Positions 43,644 through 52,981 of a stretch of 64,000 bases of DNA are shown here, piece after piece. Origin of the DNA: Formosa agariphila KMM 3901 (GTDB lineage Bacteria > Bacteroidota > Bacteroidia > Flavobacteriales > Flavobacteriaceae); assembly GCF_000723205.1 (NCBI RefSeq), contig NZ_HG315671.1:3484001-3548000 (forward strand), read 5' to 3'. Each line of letters begins with the position of its first letter. Within the stretch, counting starts at the first letter, position 1. The notes below the pieces were generated by a model. It was given only the letters and a program-made list of their open reading frames with translations, was not told the origin of the DNA and did not search any database. Both the position numbers and the translations under genes were made by a program.

Positions 43644-45026
43644 TTATAAATTAGGAACTGTTACGCTAGCGCCAATCCAACAACCAATTTTAATAGTTTG
43701 ACCTCCATTTCCTTCAGAGAAAATATCTGCTTTTTGTGGAGCACTAGCTCTATAACTAGTAGCCGATTGTGAAGCATGAGATTTTAAGGTTGGGTCTACA
43801 CGACCTGCTTTAGAAGCTTCGTCTGCAGCTAACCAGAATACAGCACGTTTGTTAAATGTAGAATCTCCACAATCGTTAGCACTTGCAGCATACATTGATG
43901 CAATTTGTAAGTGAGGACGACCGTTAGAAGGGTTTAAAGTAAGAGCTTGACGGTAGTAGTTTCTAGCTTTAGAATACGCACCACTTCGCTTTAATTTATC
44001 ACCAATTTTACTGTATAATTTAGCTTTCTTATAAGAATCTGTTTCTAAACTTAAAGCTTGCTCATAATATTTAAGCGCTTCACTACTCTTGTTTTCTTTG
44101 TCTTTTAAAATCCCTAAGTAGTATGCAGAGTTAGCAGAAGGTTTTAAATCGTGATATGCATTAACTAATTTAAAGAATAATGGATCACTTGTACATTCTT
44201 TCTCAGACATTTTACCAGCAGCTCTTTGTAACCAAACAGCATCTGTTTTATTTGCTTCGAAGTCTTTTTCGTATAATGGGATTAAGTTCTCACAGTTTGC
44301 ACGCTCACCTAATTTTCCATCAATACTACCACCAATTTGATCGTATGCCTTTAAATAACTTTCGTAACGCTTCTTATAACTTATTTCTTTACTTTTTAAA
44401 GCTGTACCTGCTTCTTCTTTTGCAATTAATTTATTTAAGTCTTCAGAAAAAATTCCAACTTCTGTATCTACACGATCTACAACATCATCATATTTATTAA
44501 ATAAATCTTGAGCAGTTTTTTGCTTGGCGTCATATAAATCTACCATTAAAGAGAAGTAAGTATATAACCCCTTTGGGCTTTTAAAATTTGCAGCATCTGT
44601 AGTATATGCTTTATCGAATGCGTTATACACTTCTAAATCAGACAACCCTAAGTCTGCTTTATTATCGTACATTAATTGTGCTTGATTTACTAAAACCTCT
44701 CCTTGAGTTGTTCTCCCTGGGAAGTTAGTGAATTCTTCATCCCAAAGTTTCATAAGATCCTCGATATACGCTTTCTTTTCTGCTCCTGTAGAATTTTCAA
44801 TTTTGTAATCTAAAATCTTTTCTCCATCAATAATTATAGCTTTATTAAATTTAGGACAAGCATTTCTTACTTCCATCCACGGTGTGTAAGCAGCATCGTA
44901 ATTCTTAGCTTTCACATACTCGTGAAAAATAGATAACTTGGTTGTACATTCTTCTTGACTTTGAGCAAAACCTTGTGTTAAGCCCAAACATAGCATTGCT
45001 ACTACTAAAGTAACCTTCATTTTCAT
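43644..45026 (-). CDS. Tetratricopeptide repeat protein, periplasmic
   Basis: About 460 residues from the ATG at 45026, which begins a Sec signal ('MKMKVTLVVAMLCLGLTQGFAQ'); the ATG at 45059 lies inside the previous gene. The body is helical with TPR-like repeats, clearest near residues 325-390 ('ALKYYEQALSLETDSYKKAKLYSKIG', 'ARNYYRQALTLNPSNGRPHLQIA'). TPR proteins act as protein interaction scaffolds. Place between an outer membrane protein and lptC suggests envelope assembly; the partner is unknown. Confidence 0.88.
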   Translation of the reverse strand: MKMKVTLVVAMLCLGLTQGFAQSQEECTTKLSIFHEYVKAKNYDAAYTPWMEVRNACPKFNKAIIIDGEKILDYKIENSTGAEKKAYIEDLMKLWDEEFTNFPGRTTQGEVLVNQAQLMYDNKADLGLSDLEVYNAFDKAYTTDAANFKSPKGLYTYFSLMVDLYDAKQKTAQDLFNKYDDVVDRVDTEVGIFSEDLNKLIAKEEAGTALKSKEISYKKRYESYLKAYDQIGGSIDGKLGERANCENLIPLYEKDFEANKTDAVWLQRAAGKMSEKECTSDPLFFKLVNAYHDLKPSANSAYYLGILKDKENKSSEALKYYEQALSLETDSYKKAKLYSKIGDKLKRSGAYSKARNYYRQALTLNPSNGRPHLQIASMYAASANDCGDSTFNKRAVFWLAADEASKAGRVDPTLKSHASQSATSYRASAPQKADIFSEGNGGQTIKIGCWIGASVTVPNL

Positions 45027-45051
45027 AATTTTCTTTTTTTTAGCGTAATAG

Positions 45052-46392
45052 TTAATCATATTTTCTTTTTACAAACCATCTATCGTTTAAAGATAAACCG
45101 ATGCTAAAGTTAAAAAAGTTTTCCTGAATTAAACCATAATCTGTAGTTCCTCTTCTACCAAATTCAAATCCTAAGTTCGCATTTGAAAAAATTGTCCCCA
45201 ATGGTAGTCCAGCACCAAAAGATATGCCAAACTCGTTAATCTCCTGACCATTAATAACTAAACCAGTTTTTTCTGTTCTAAAACCAGCACGATATACCAC
45301 ACGATTCCAGTATCCGTTAAATGCATTATATTTTGGAATATAAAATCCTCCAACAGATAACCCGAAAGGATTTTTATGCTCTACATCTCTTGGGTCTCTA
45401 CCATCGTCAATACCAGTATCTGTAGGTCTTTCATTAAAATTACTTGTATTTTCGAAAGTGGTTTCTACACCAACAAACCAATGTCTTTCTTGTCCAATCC
45501 CTGTACCTATAGAAAATCTTGAAGCAAGTTCAACTTCTGTTTCTAACTCACCGTTATCTATTAATGTCTGTTCTCCATCTATAGTATTAACAACAGATTC
45601 TGTACCACCAGAATAATCTACAACAACTGTTGAGAATGTTCTAGAATTTTTAGATTTTATGGTATTAGAAGGGGCAAATGTTACAGAAGACACCCATTCA
45701 AACTTATCGTAAATACGTGTTTTATAGGTTGCACCAAAATTTAAACCTAATCCGCTTAAATCGGATCTATTATTTTGTCTGGTCTGATAACTTAATGGTA
45801 AACCATCTGCATCGTAAACGTAGTCGATAATGGTGTTTTTAATATTACCAAAACCATAACTCGCATCTACACCTACACTTAATCCTTTAGTAACTAAGTA
45901 CGCTGCAGAAATATAAGCTTTATTTAAGCCTCCTTCTCCATTAAACTGACTTTGTAAATTTCCGTTATCGTAATTTGTTTCAAGTTTATAACCAACCGAA
46001 GAATAAGGCAGTAAACCAAAACCAAAACCAAATCTTCCAACAGGAAGTGATAAGGCAATATAGTCGAAGGTTGAAGAGCTCGCATCGTCTGAGCCACCTT
46101 GACCTTTTATAGTAGAATTTGTATGACTACCCCCAATAGCAAACTTAACTGGGCGGCCTTCATTATTATACATTTTTAAATTTTCTGAAGCATAAGATGC
46201 AGGATTTCGCAAGTTAACATGAATACTATCACTGTATATGCTAAGCCCTCCCATACTTTTATTTTCTACAGTTCCTTTAAATTTAAGGTTTCCAATACCG
46301 TAATATGAATAGGGTGAAGCCGTACCACCTTCTTGAGCATAACTATTAACTGCAAATGCAGCAATAAAAACTAATACAAGTTTTTTAATCAT
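45052..46392 (-). CDS. Outer membrane beta-barrel protein
   Basis: A 446-residue protein with a Sec signal ('LVLVFIAAFAVNSYAQ') and alternating polar and hydrophobic strands ending in the typical C-terminal 'FNFSIGLSLNDRWFVKRKYD'. The mature start 'SPYSYYGIGNLKFKGTVENKSMGGLSI' resembles FadL-like barrels of Bacteroidota. Function unknown. It overlaps the coaX stop by four bases, so coaX, this gene, the TPR gene and lptC form one operon. Confidence 0.85.
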   Translation of the reverse strand: MIKKLVLVFIAAFAVNSYAQEGGTASPYSYYGIGNLKFKGTVENKSMGGLSIYSDSIHVNLRNPASYASENLKMYNNEGRPVKFAIGGSHTNSTIKGQGGSDDASSSTFDYIALSLPVGRFGFGFGLLPYSSVGYKLETNYDNGNLQSQFNGEGGLNKAYISAAYLVTKGLSVGVDASYGFGNIKNTIIDYVYDADGLPLSYQTRQNNRSDLSGLGLNFGATYKTRIYDKFEWVSSVTFAPSNTIKSKNSRTFSTVVVDYSGGTESVVNTIDGEQTLIDNGELETEVELASRFSIGTGIGQERHWFVGVETTFENTSNFNERPTDTGIDDGRDPRDVEHKNPFGLSVGGFYIPKYNAFNGYWNRVVYRAGFRTEKTGLVINGQEINEFGISFGAGLPLGTIFSNANLGFEFGRRGTTDYGLIQENFFNFSIGLSLNDRWFVKRKYD

Positions 46393-47120
46393 TCGTGTGA
46401 ATTAAATTGTAAAATTGTGTTCAATCCTTCTAAAAGAAAATTCGAGTTCGCAAATATGCTACTTTTTAATTGCTTAGACAAGAAATTAGCATCCCCTCCT
46501 GTTAAAATTATTGTTAAAACTCCAAATTGTTCTTGGTAATTTAAAATACTTCCATCGATTTCATTTAATATTCCAAAAACAACTCCAGAGTGTATCGCGG
46601 CATTTGTAGAGTCTCCAATTATACTTGTAGGTTCTTCCGGTTTTAACAACGGTAATTTTGCTGTATAATTGTTTAAAGCCTTATATCTTAAATTTAATCC
46701 TGGCGAAATTGCTCCTCCATAATACTTCGATTCGGCAGAAACAAAGTCGTAAGTAATACATGTTCCCGCATCTATAACCAATACATTTTTATTCTTGTAC
46801 TGGCTTACCGCAGCACTTACTAATGCTATTCTATCGATACCTAAAGTTTTTGGCGTGCTATATTGATTAAAAAACGGCACTGGAGTGTCATGATTTAACA
46901 ACATCATATCGCAAGCATTTTGTATCGCAAAAACATCTGCTTCTGTTAAATTTCCAACCGAAGACATGATGCCTTTTTCTATATTTTGATGCTTTTCAAT
47001 AAAATTTTCAAAATTTTTTAAAAAATTTTCAGCAGTCACTATTTTTTTATCCAAAATTCTATCCGCTTCAAAAACAGCAAGTTTCACGAAAGAATTTCCA
47101 ACATCTATTATTAAATTCAT
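46389..47120 (-). CDS. coaX: Type III pantothenate kinase
   Basis: A 243-residue ASKHA-fold kinase making phosphopantothenate for coenzyme A. 'LIIDVGNSFVKLAVF' at the start binds ATP, 'GIDRIALVSAA' near residue 87 and 'VIDAGTCITYDFV' near 107 are the type III hallmarks, and 'ILTGGDANFL' closes the fold. I use the ATG at 47120; a longer frame to 47210 runs through the promoter. Confidence 0.95.
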   Translation of the reverse strand: MNLIIDVGNSFVKLAVFEADRILDKKIVTAENFLKNFENFIEKHQNIEKGIMSSVGNLTEADVFAIQNACDMMLLNHDTPVPFFNQYSTPKTLGIDRIALVSAAVSQYKNKNVLVIDAGTCITYDFVSAESKYYGGAISPGLNLRYKALNNYTAKLPLLKPEEPTSIIGDSTNAAIHSGVVFGILNEIDGSILNYQEQFGVLTIILTGGDANFLSKQLKSSIFANSNFLLEGLNTILQFNSHE

Positions 47121-47123
47121 ATC

Positions 47124-47131
47124 CAAAATTA
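47124..47131 (-). promoter_or_regulatory. -7 element (TAATTTTG) directly before coaX
   Basis: TAATTTTG on the minus strand matches TAnnTTTG and ends three bases before the coaX ATG. If used, the message would be leaderless. TTTTG at 47146-47150 may be the -33 element, though the spacing of 14 bases is short. Confidence 0.45.
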
Positions 47132-47169
47132 AAAATGCTAATTTACAAAAGCATTTTTTATTAAAAATG

Positions 47170-47201
47170 TTTTGGAGAACTAAAAAATGTGTGTATATTT
47201 G
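47170..47201 (+). promoter_or_regulatory. Promoter of tRNA-Phe
   Basis: TTTTG at 47170-47174 and TATATTTG at 47194-47201, spaced by 19 bases, match the Bacteroidota consensus. The -7 element ends 18 bases before the tRNA. Confidence 0.75.
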
Positions 47202-47219
47202 CACTCGCAATTACGCACT

Positions 47220-47295
47220 GGTGCCTTAGCTCAGTTGGTAGAGCAAAGGACTGAAAATCCTTGTGTCCCTGGTTCGATTCCTGGAGGCACCACCA
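47220..47295 (+). tRNA. tRNA-Phe (anticodon GAA), CCA encoded
   Basis: Acceptor stem GGTGCCT/AGGCACC, D-arm GCTCAGTTGGTAGAGC, anticodon stem AAGGA/TCCTT with loop CTGAAAA, and T-arm CCTGGTTCGATTCCTGG. The anticodon is GAA. The CCA end is present in the DNA at 47293-47295. Confidence 0.97.
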
Positions 47296-47336
47296 GAAAA
47301 CCCTGAAAACATTACGTTTTTGGGGTTTTTGTTTTT
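47296..47336 (+). terminator. Terminator of tRNA-Phe
   Basis: AAAACCC at 47297-47303 and GGGTTTT pair, continued by GAAAAC with GTTTTT, around the loop ATTAC, followed by a T-rich tract up to 47336. Confidence 0.7.
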
Positions 47337-47765
47337 ATAGCATCTTCTAAAACCATTTATTTAAAAGCTTTAATTCCACTCAGCTTCACGAATTAAGAGC
47401 GATTGTTGTGTGTTTACATTTTTACATTCTCGATTCCGCTCAAATACCATAAAAACATGGAGTTTTCACTAGTTAAAATACAACCTAGAAGAGTCGTTAA
47501 AAAATACACTTTGCTAATCTAAAGGAGCAAAGTCGAGAATCCCTTTGACAATCAACATGCAACTCTTATAGCAATAGTTTAAGAATGTCTACCGATAAGT
47601 TCAATACGTTTCTATTTAACAGAAATTAAACTATTTATCAATTCACACACCATTTTTAAGAATACACAGCTGCACTTCCTTTTAAGCTATATTTTATTTG
47701 AATTGAGCGCACCTCAGCACTTTAGCTTTATTATTTTTACCACAGAACTTTATTACAATCTACTC
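47337..47765. other. Intergenic stretch with imperfect inverted repeat
   Basis: This gap of about 430 bases has no convincing gene or RNA. It contains ATTCTCGATTCCGCTC at 47426-47440 and, inverted, GAGCAAAGTCGAGAAT at 47525-47540, matching at roughly 12 of 16 positions, which may be the remnant of a small repeat. Just before the next gene there is only a poor promoter-like TATATTTTATTTG. Confidence 0.35.
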
Positions 47766-49286
47766 ATGGCTATAATTGGTAACATTATTAAAAGTGTCAT
47801 TCAAATTAAAGATACACTTACACCTGAATCTCATCCTGTTGAAAATCAGAAAGACGTTTTAAAATCGCTTTTAGAAACAGCTAAAGACACGGCGTTTGGA
47901 AAACATTATAATTTTGAAGCCCTTTTAGAGCAAGACGATTTTCAAACTCAGTTTTCTGAAACCATTCCGTATTTCGATTATAACAAAATAAATAATGAAT
48001 GGTGGTATCGTTTACATGAAGACCAAAGCGATGTTACTTGGCCAGGTAATCCAGATTATTTTGCACTAAGTTCTGGAACTACAGGAAAAACAAGTAAACG
48101 CATTCCCGTAACTACAGACATGATAGACGCTATTAGAAACGCAGGTATTCAACAAGTGTTTGCTTTACACGCCTTCGACTTACCTCCAGATTTCTTTGAA
48201 AAGGAAATTATGATGCTAGGAAGCTCTACCGATTTAATTGAAAAAGAAAACCATAAAGAAGGTGAAATTAGCGGAATTAGCGCGAGTAATATTCCGTTTT
48301 GGTTCCGTGGCTATTATAAACCTGGGGAAGATATTTCTAAAATAGATGATTGGGACGAACGTGTAGAACGCATTGCAGAAAATGCCAGAAATTGGGATAT
48401 TGGTGCACTAAGCGGTATTCCGTCATGGCTAGAATTAATGCTTAAAAAAGTAATTGAACATCATAACTTAAACAACATTCACGACATCTGGCCAAATCTA
48501 CAAGTATACACCTCTGGAGGTGTTGCTTTTAAACCTTACGAGAAAAGTTTTAATGCCTTAATGGGGAAACCCATTACAGTTATAGACACCTATTTGGCTT
48601 CAGAAGGATTTATTGCTTTTCAAGCTCGACCAGAAACAACATCTATGCAATTGGTAACAGACAATGGTATTTATTTTGAGTTTGTGCCCTTTAAACCAGA
48701 GTATATATTAGAAGATGGTTCTTTAATTCCAGATGCGCCATCTATAACTTTAGCAGATGTAAAACTAGATGAAGATTACGTATTAATTATTAGCACCGTG
48801 TCTGGAGCATGGCGTTATATTATTGGCGACACGATTATGTTTACTGATATTGAACGTGCAGAAATAAAAATAACCGGACGCACCAAATTCTTCTTAAATA
48901 CAGTAGGCTCTCAACTTTCTGTGAATAAAATGAATGATGCTATGCTTCATTTAGAGGAGCAATTCGATATGAAAATTCCTGAATTTACCATTTGTGCAAA
49001 GGAATTTGAAGACGGATTTTATCATTGTTGGTATATAGGTACAGAAGATACAGCTAAGGATTCTAGTAAAATAACAGAAGCCCTTGATAATTTTTTAAAG
49101 GATGCTAATAAAAATTATGCCGTTGCCCGATCCAAAGCGCTTCAAGGTTTAAAAGTAAAACTAATTAAACCCGAAATATTTTCCGATTGGAATGCAAAAA
49201 ACAAAAAGAAAGGCGGACAAGTAAAAATGGAACGCGTTATGAATGAGGACAAGTTTAAAACGTGGGAAGAATTTGTAAACCAATAA
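47766..49286 (+). CDS. GH3 family acyl-acid-amido synthetase-like protein
   Basis: About 506 residues from the ATG at 47766; an in-frame TTG at 47703 would add an unconserved tail. It belongs to the GH3 branch of adenylate-forming enzymes known from plant auxin conjugation: ATP motif 'LSSGTTGKTSKRIPVT' near residue 100, 'YTSGGVAFKPYEKSF' near 248 and 'RYIIGDTI' near 352, then the C-terminal 'FFLNTVGSQLSVNKMNDAM'. It would activate a carboxylic acid as adenylate and join it to an amine. Substrate unknown. It converges on a metalloprotease gene with three bases between. Confidence 0.9.
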   Translation: MAIIGNIIKSVIQIKDTLTPESHPVENQKDVLKSLLETAKDTAFGKHYNFEALLEQDDFQTQFSETIPYFDYNKINNEWWYRLHEDQSDVTWPGNPDYFALSSGTTGKTSKRIPVTTDMIDAIRNAGIQQVFALHAFDLPPDFFEKEIMMLGSSTDLIEKENHKEGEISGISASNIPFWFRGYYKPGEDISKIDDWDERVERIAENARNWDIGALSGIPSWLELMLKKVIEHHNLNNIHDIWPNLQVYTSGGVAFKPYEKSFNALMGKPITVIDTYLASEGFIAFQARPETTSMQLVTDNGIYFEFVPFKPEYILEDGSLIPDAPSITLADVKLDEDYVLIISTVSGAWRYIIGDTIMFTDIERAEIKITGRTKFFLNTVGSQLSVNKMNDAMLHLEEQFDMKIPEFTICAKEFEDGFYHCWYIGTEDTAKDSSKITEALDNFLKDANKNYAVARSKALQGLKVKLIKPEIFSDWNAKNKKKGGQVKMERVMNEDKFKTWEEFVNQ

Positions 49287-49289
49287 GAT

Positions 49290-49943
49290 TTATTGTATTT
49301 CAAGCTTTTTATCGCGCTCTTCAATTAGCAACATAATTTCTTCTGGAGATAGGTAATAACGTTTAATTCTATCTTTATAGCTATCAGGAATGTTAGCGTT
49401 ATCTAGAATGAAGTTTTTTGTGGCAATAATATAATCTTCCATACCATGAATAATCGCAAACGAATCGGCATTACGCTCGGCTTCTCTTATAAATTTGCCT
49501 GAAAACAAGTATTTAAATCCAAATATAATAAGACCAAAAGTAGAACGATTCTGATAGTCGCAGATATGCCCTAACTCATGCCCTAACCAACCAATAATTA
49601 CGTTAGACGGAATTAGTTTGGTTGAGAATTCGGAGTTTGATATTTTAATTTTCTTACTGATAAATATGACATAGCGTCTCCCCTTTTTTCCTTTTAATAA
49701 ACTAGAAAATTGAGGTTGCGCTTGCATGGTCGATTTCTTGATTTCTTTTTTAAATCGGATATCAATCTCGACATCTTGCAATTCTGGATAAAAGGCTAAA
49801 GCAGCTCTAGCTTCTTTTTCTATAGATTCTGGTACAGTATGTTTATTTGAAATAGATACAGTAGGCATAGTTTGGGATTGAAATAGAATGACACTTAGAA
49901 TTAAACAACATTTTAAAAGTAAAGTCTTCACGGTTCTATTCAT
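49290..49943 (-). CDS. HELGH-type putative zinc metalloprotease, secreted
   Basis: About 217 residues from the ATG at 49943 (ATG at 49970 is also in frame). A hydrophobic N-terminus ('TLLLKCCLILSVILFQSQ') looks like a signal peptide. 'WLGHELGHICDY' near residue 120 has the HExxH zinc motif, and 'REAERNADSFAI' about 30 residues later supplies a plausible third ligand (Glu or Asp) as in M48 and related families. No fuller family assignment. The start overlaps the mscS-type stop by eight bases, so it is the second gene of that operon. Confidence 0.78.
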   Translation of the reverse strand: MNRTVKTLLLKCCLILSVILFQSQTMPTVSISNKHTVPESIEKEARAALAFYPELQDVEIDIRFKKEIKKSTMQAQPQFSSLLKGKKGRRYVIFISKKIKISNSEFSTKLIPSNVIIGWLGHELGHICDYQNRSTFGLIIFGFKYLFSGKFIREAERNADSFAIIHGMEDYIIATKNFILDNANIPDSYKDRIKRYYLSPEEIMLLIEERDKKLEIQ

Positions 49944-50847
49944 TTGATGGCCTTTGAGCTGAAACCTCATTTTGAGTATTTCCTCCTAAAAATCCTTCAG
50001 GAAAATCCAAGGTGCGAATTGGGAATGGAATATTAATATCGTTAGCATCGAATTCAGCTTTAATTGCTATAATCGCTTCAGATTTCGCTTTAGCAACTTC
50101 TAATGCTGATGTAGATTTTATCCAAAAACGCGTTTCAAAATTAATAGAACTATCTGCAAATTCATTATACATAAATAACACTTCTTGCTTACTGGTTACC
50201 GCATCAAAGCGTTCCACAATGGTTTTCACAACTAAATCTCTTACAAATTTTAAATCGGAATCGTAATGCACACCACATGTTAAGATTACACGAGATTGTG
50301 CTGTGGTTGAATAGTTTTTTATAGGACTATCTACAACCATTTTATTTGGAATATACACCAGATTATTATCTGATTGTTTTAAGGTTACCGAACGTAAATC
50401 GATATTAGTAATCTCACCTTCGTAACCATTACTCTCTATCCAATCTCCATATTTAAAAAAGTGAATATAAGATAGCACCACACCAGAATAGAAATTAGCT
50501 AAAGCCCCTTGTAAGGCCAAACCAACAGCTAAACCTAATACTCCGGCACCCGCTAAAACAGTATTTAGAGCTTTATCTAGATTTAAGATTCCTAATACAA
50601 TAAAAAGCCCAACAATTATAACAATAGCAGATACTAGCTTTGAAATCAAGTTTTTCATTGACCGTTGCATACTACTTCTATCTAATAATTTTAAAACGAG
50701 TTTATTAATCTGTTTCGACAGAAATAATACGAAAGTGAATACAATTATGGCGATAATAAAGTTCGGAAGTGCTAGAATAATACTATCGAACCAATGGTCT
50801 AGCTTAGATAACATCTTAGACCAAGCTTCTAATAATTTGTCTTTCAT
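49936..50847 (-). CDS. MscS-type small-conductance mechanosensitive channel
   Basis: A 303-residue inner-membrane channel that releases solutes on osmotic downshift. Three membrane helices lie within the first 125 residues; the third, lining the pore, is 'LAGAGVLGLAVGLALQGALANF' with the Gly/Ala pattern typical of MscS. The beta domain ('GDWIESNGYEGEITNIDLRSVTL') and the C-terminal cytoplasmic vestibule follow. It leads the operon with the metalloprotease gene. Confidence 0.93.
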   Translation of the reverse strand: MKDKLLEAWSKMLSKLDHWFDSIILALPNFIIAIIVFTFVLFLSKQINKLVLKLLDRSSMQRSMKNLISKLVSAIVIIVGLFIVLGILNLDKALNTVLAGAGVLGLAVGLALQGALANFYSGVVLSYIHFFKYGDWIESNGYEGEITNIDLRSVTLKQSDNNLVYIPNKMVVDSPIKNYSTTAQSRVILTCGVHYDSDLKFVRDLVVKTIVERFDAVTSKQEVLFMYNEFADSSINFETRFWIKSTSALEVAKAKSEAIIAIKAEFDANDINIPFPIRTLDFPEGFLGGNTQNEVSAQRPSNE

Positions 50848-50960
50848 TTTACGAGTGTTCCTTTTTTATTTTAAGGGATTGATAAGGTACTAAAATAAAT
50901 TAAAACCATTTAACGCAATCCGTTTTTATATAAACACCATCAAATAACCTCATAAAAGCC

Positions 50961-51008
50961 AAAAGGTTAAACCACAATTAGCAAAGCTATTTTACAACTG
51001 GTTTTACC
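50961..51008 (-). terminator. Terminator of the Na+/H+ antiporter gene
   Basis: On the minus strand GGTAAAACCA and TGGTTTAACC pair at nine of ten positions and are followed by TTTT. It begins four bases after the antiporter stop codon. Confidence 0.55.
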
Positions 51009-51012
51009 GATT

Positions 51013-52254
51013 TTATTTAATTAATCGCTTAACAAGCGAACTTAATGTTAAACCTTGCACTAAAATTGAAAACACCACCAGCATATAAGTAATTACTAAA
51101 AACAACTCCCGATGCATTTCACTAGACAAACTTAAGGCTAATGCAATGGAAATTCCGCCACGCAAGCCTCCCCAAGTCATAATTTTATCGGTTTTAGGAA
51201 CAAAATCTAAACGTTTCTCGAACATACTTATCGGTCCATATAACGATACATATCGGCTAATTAAAGCAATAGGAATTGCTAGTAATCCTGCAAAAATATA
51301 AGTCCACTGAAATTCTAAAACCAACATTTCCATACCTATTAAAACAAACAATATGGTGTTTAAAAGAATATCTACAAGTTCCCAAAATTTATCTACATAG
51401 TTTTCGGTAATTTCAGACATTGCCGATCCTCTTACTGTATCGTTACCAACAACTAATCCAGCTGTTACCATAGCCAAAGGTGCCGATAAATGAAATTCTT
51501 GTGCAATTACTGTTCCTACCATTACTGTAGATAATGTAATAATAACCTCTACATCGTAATCGTCTATAGATTTCATTAAGCGGTATGTTAAATACCCTAA
51601 AAGCAATCCTAAAACAACTCCACCTAAAACTTCACGTACAAATAATTCTATAACTTCAGAAACTTCAACGCCACCACCTCCTGTAGCACTAGCTATTTGA
51701 AAAATGGTTAAAAATACAACAACACCTACCCCATCATTAAACAATGATTCTCCAACAATTTTGGCTTCCAAATCTTTAGGTACACCTACTTTTTTAAGAA
51801 TTCCAAGCACGGCAATAGGATCGGTTGGCGAAATTAAAGCTCCAAAGAGCAAGCAGTAAATTAAATCTACATCTAATCCTAAAAGCATTAAAACTCCATA
51901 CATTAATCCGCCAATAAAAAAGGTAGAAAGCAAAGTTCCAACAGTGGCAAAAACAAAAACAGGCCAGCGTTGAATGCGTAATTGTTCGAAATTAGTGTGT
52001 AATGCCCCAGCAAAAAGCATAAAACTCAGCATAATATCTAACAAAACAGTTTCGAAATCTATTTCTGTAATTAACTTCCGTTCGGCCAACAACAGTGTTT
52101 TATCTATAGTACCAATAGCCAGTACAACCAAAGTAAACACTAAAGTGATAAACATTAAACCAATGGTATTTGGCATTTTTAAAAACCTCACATTTATATA
52201 TCCAAAAACTGCAGAAAGAAAAACTAAGGTGGTAATAATTACAAAATAATCCAT
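51013..52254 (-). CDS. Na+/H+ antiporter, CPA1 (NhaP) family
   Basis: A 413-residue inner-membrane protein with about 12 helices. '[19 protein letters not shown]' near residue 140 and '[18 protein letters not shown]' near 168 are the CPA1 motifs; the Asn-Asp pair of the second would bind the cation. It exchanges Na+ (or K+) for H+. No long cytoplasmic tail. It stands alone between two convergent or divergent units. Confidence 0.94.
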   Translation of the reverse strand: MDYFVIITTLVFLSAVFGYINVRFLKMPNTIGLMFITLVFTLVVLAIGTIDKTLLLAERKLITEIDFETVLLDIMLSFMLFAGALHTNFEQLRIQRWPVFVFATVGTLLSTFFIGGLMYGVLMLLGLDVDLIYCLLFGALISPTDPIAVLGILKKVGVPKDLEAKIVGESLFNDGVGVVVFLTIFQIASATGGGGVEVSEVIELFVREVLGGVVLGLLLGYLTYRLMKSIDDYDVEVIITLSTVMVGTVIAQEFHLSAPLAMVTAGLVVGNDTVRGSAMSEITENYVDKFWELVDILLNTILFVLIGMEMLVLEFQWTYIFAGLLAIPIALISRYVSLYGPISMFEKRLDFVPKTDKIMTWGGLRGGISIALALSLSSEMHRELFLVITYMLVVFSILVQGLTLSSLVKRLIK

Positions 52255-52424
52255 AGGTTGGTTTTAAGAAGACTAAAATAAATCATAAAAAAGCATATTA
52301 ACAAGACCTTAGTAAATTCAATTTCAGAAAACAGTAAATTAGCTGTAAACTATAAAACAAACATCCGACTTATTATAAGGATTCCGATTTTTAAAAATTC
52401 AACAGAACTAAAAAATTTAATACC

Positions 52425-52760
52425 ATGCAAAAAACATATTACGACCCAGCCGACTTAAAAAAATTTAGTAAAATATCTGAATGGAATGAAGAATTAGGAG
52501 AAAAATTCTTCGACTATTATGGTAAAGTTTTTGAAGCTGGCGCGTTATCTGAACGTGAAAAATCTTTAATAGCCTTGGCTGTTTCGCATACCGTACAATG
52601 TCCATATTGTATTGATGCTTATACAGGCGACGCATTACAACGTGGTATTACTAAAGAAGAAATGATGGAAGCTTTACATGTATCGGCAGCGATTCGTGGC
52701 GGCGCCTCTTTGGTACATGGTGTACAAATGATGAATAAAGTAAATAAACTAGAAATGTAA
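52425..52760 (+). CDS. Arsenosugar biosynthesis-associated AhpD-like (carboxymuconolactone decarboxylase fold) protein
   Basis: 111 residues of the AhpD/CMD fold with the redox motif 'CPYCIDAY' near residue 62 and 'GGASLVHGVQMMNKV' at the C-terminus. The form found next to arsS genes is named arsenosugar biosynthesis-associated peroxidase-like protein, and the arsS homologue lies 221 bases downstream on the same strand. It might reduce a peroxide or an arsenic-thiol species; this is not shown by the sequence. Confidence 0.85.
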   Translation: MQKTYYDPADLKKFSKISEWNEELGEKFFDYYGKVFEAGALSEREKSLIALAVSHTVQCPYCIDAYTGDALQRGITKEEMMEALHVSAAIRGGASLVHGVQMMNKVNKLEM

Positions 52761-52879
52761 ATTTCTGAACTTAATAAACATCTATTATTGATTACGGATA
52801 CAGATAATTATTAACTGAGATTAATTTACCTAATTAAAGTCTGAGTCTTTAAATCGAATAGAATTCTAATATATTAGTA

Positions 52880-52928
52880 TATTTTTGTTCAGATTGATTT
52901 AAGAAATCACAACACGATGATATTTTTG
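52880..52928 (+). promoter_or_regulatory. Two candidate -7 elements (TATTTTTG) before arsS
   Basis: TATTTTTG occurs at 52880-52887 and again at 52921-52928, both matching TAnnTTTG, 95 and 54 bases before the arsS ATG. The genes from arsS on may therefore be transcribed separately from the AhpD-like gene. Confidence 0.45.
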
Positions 52929-52981
52929 AAATAGTTTTAATCTGATAAAAAAAATCATCCCTTACGAGAACAACACGATAC

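Noticed and set aside
44180-44500. 106-residue Leu/His/Tyr-rich open frame on the plus strand
   Set aside because: Antisense to the TPR protein; its composition is that of a reverse-strand shadow.
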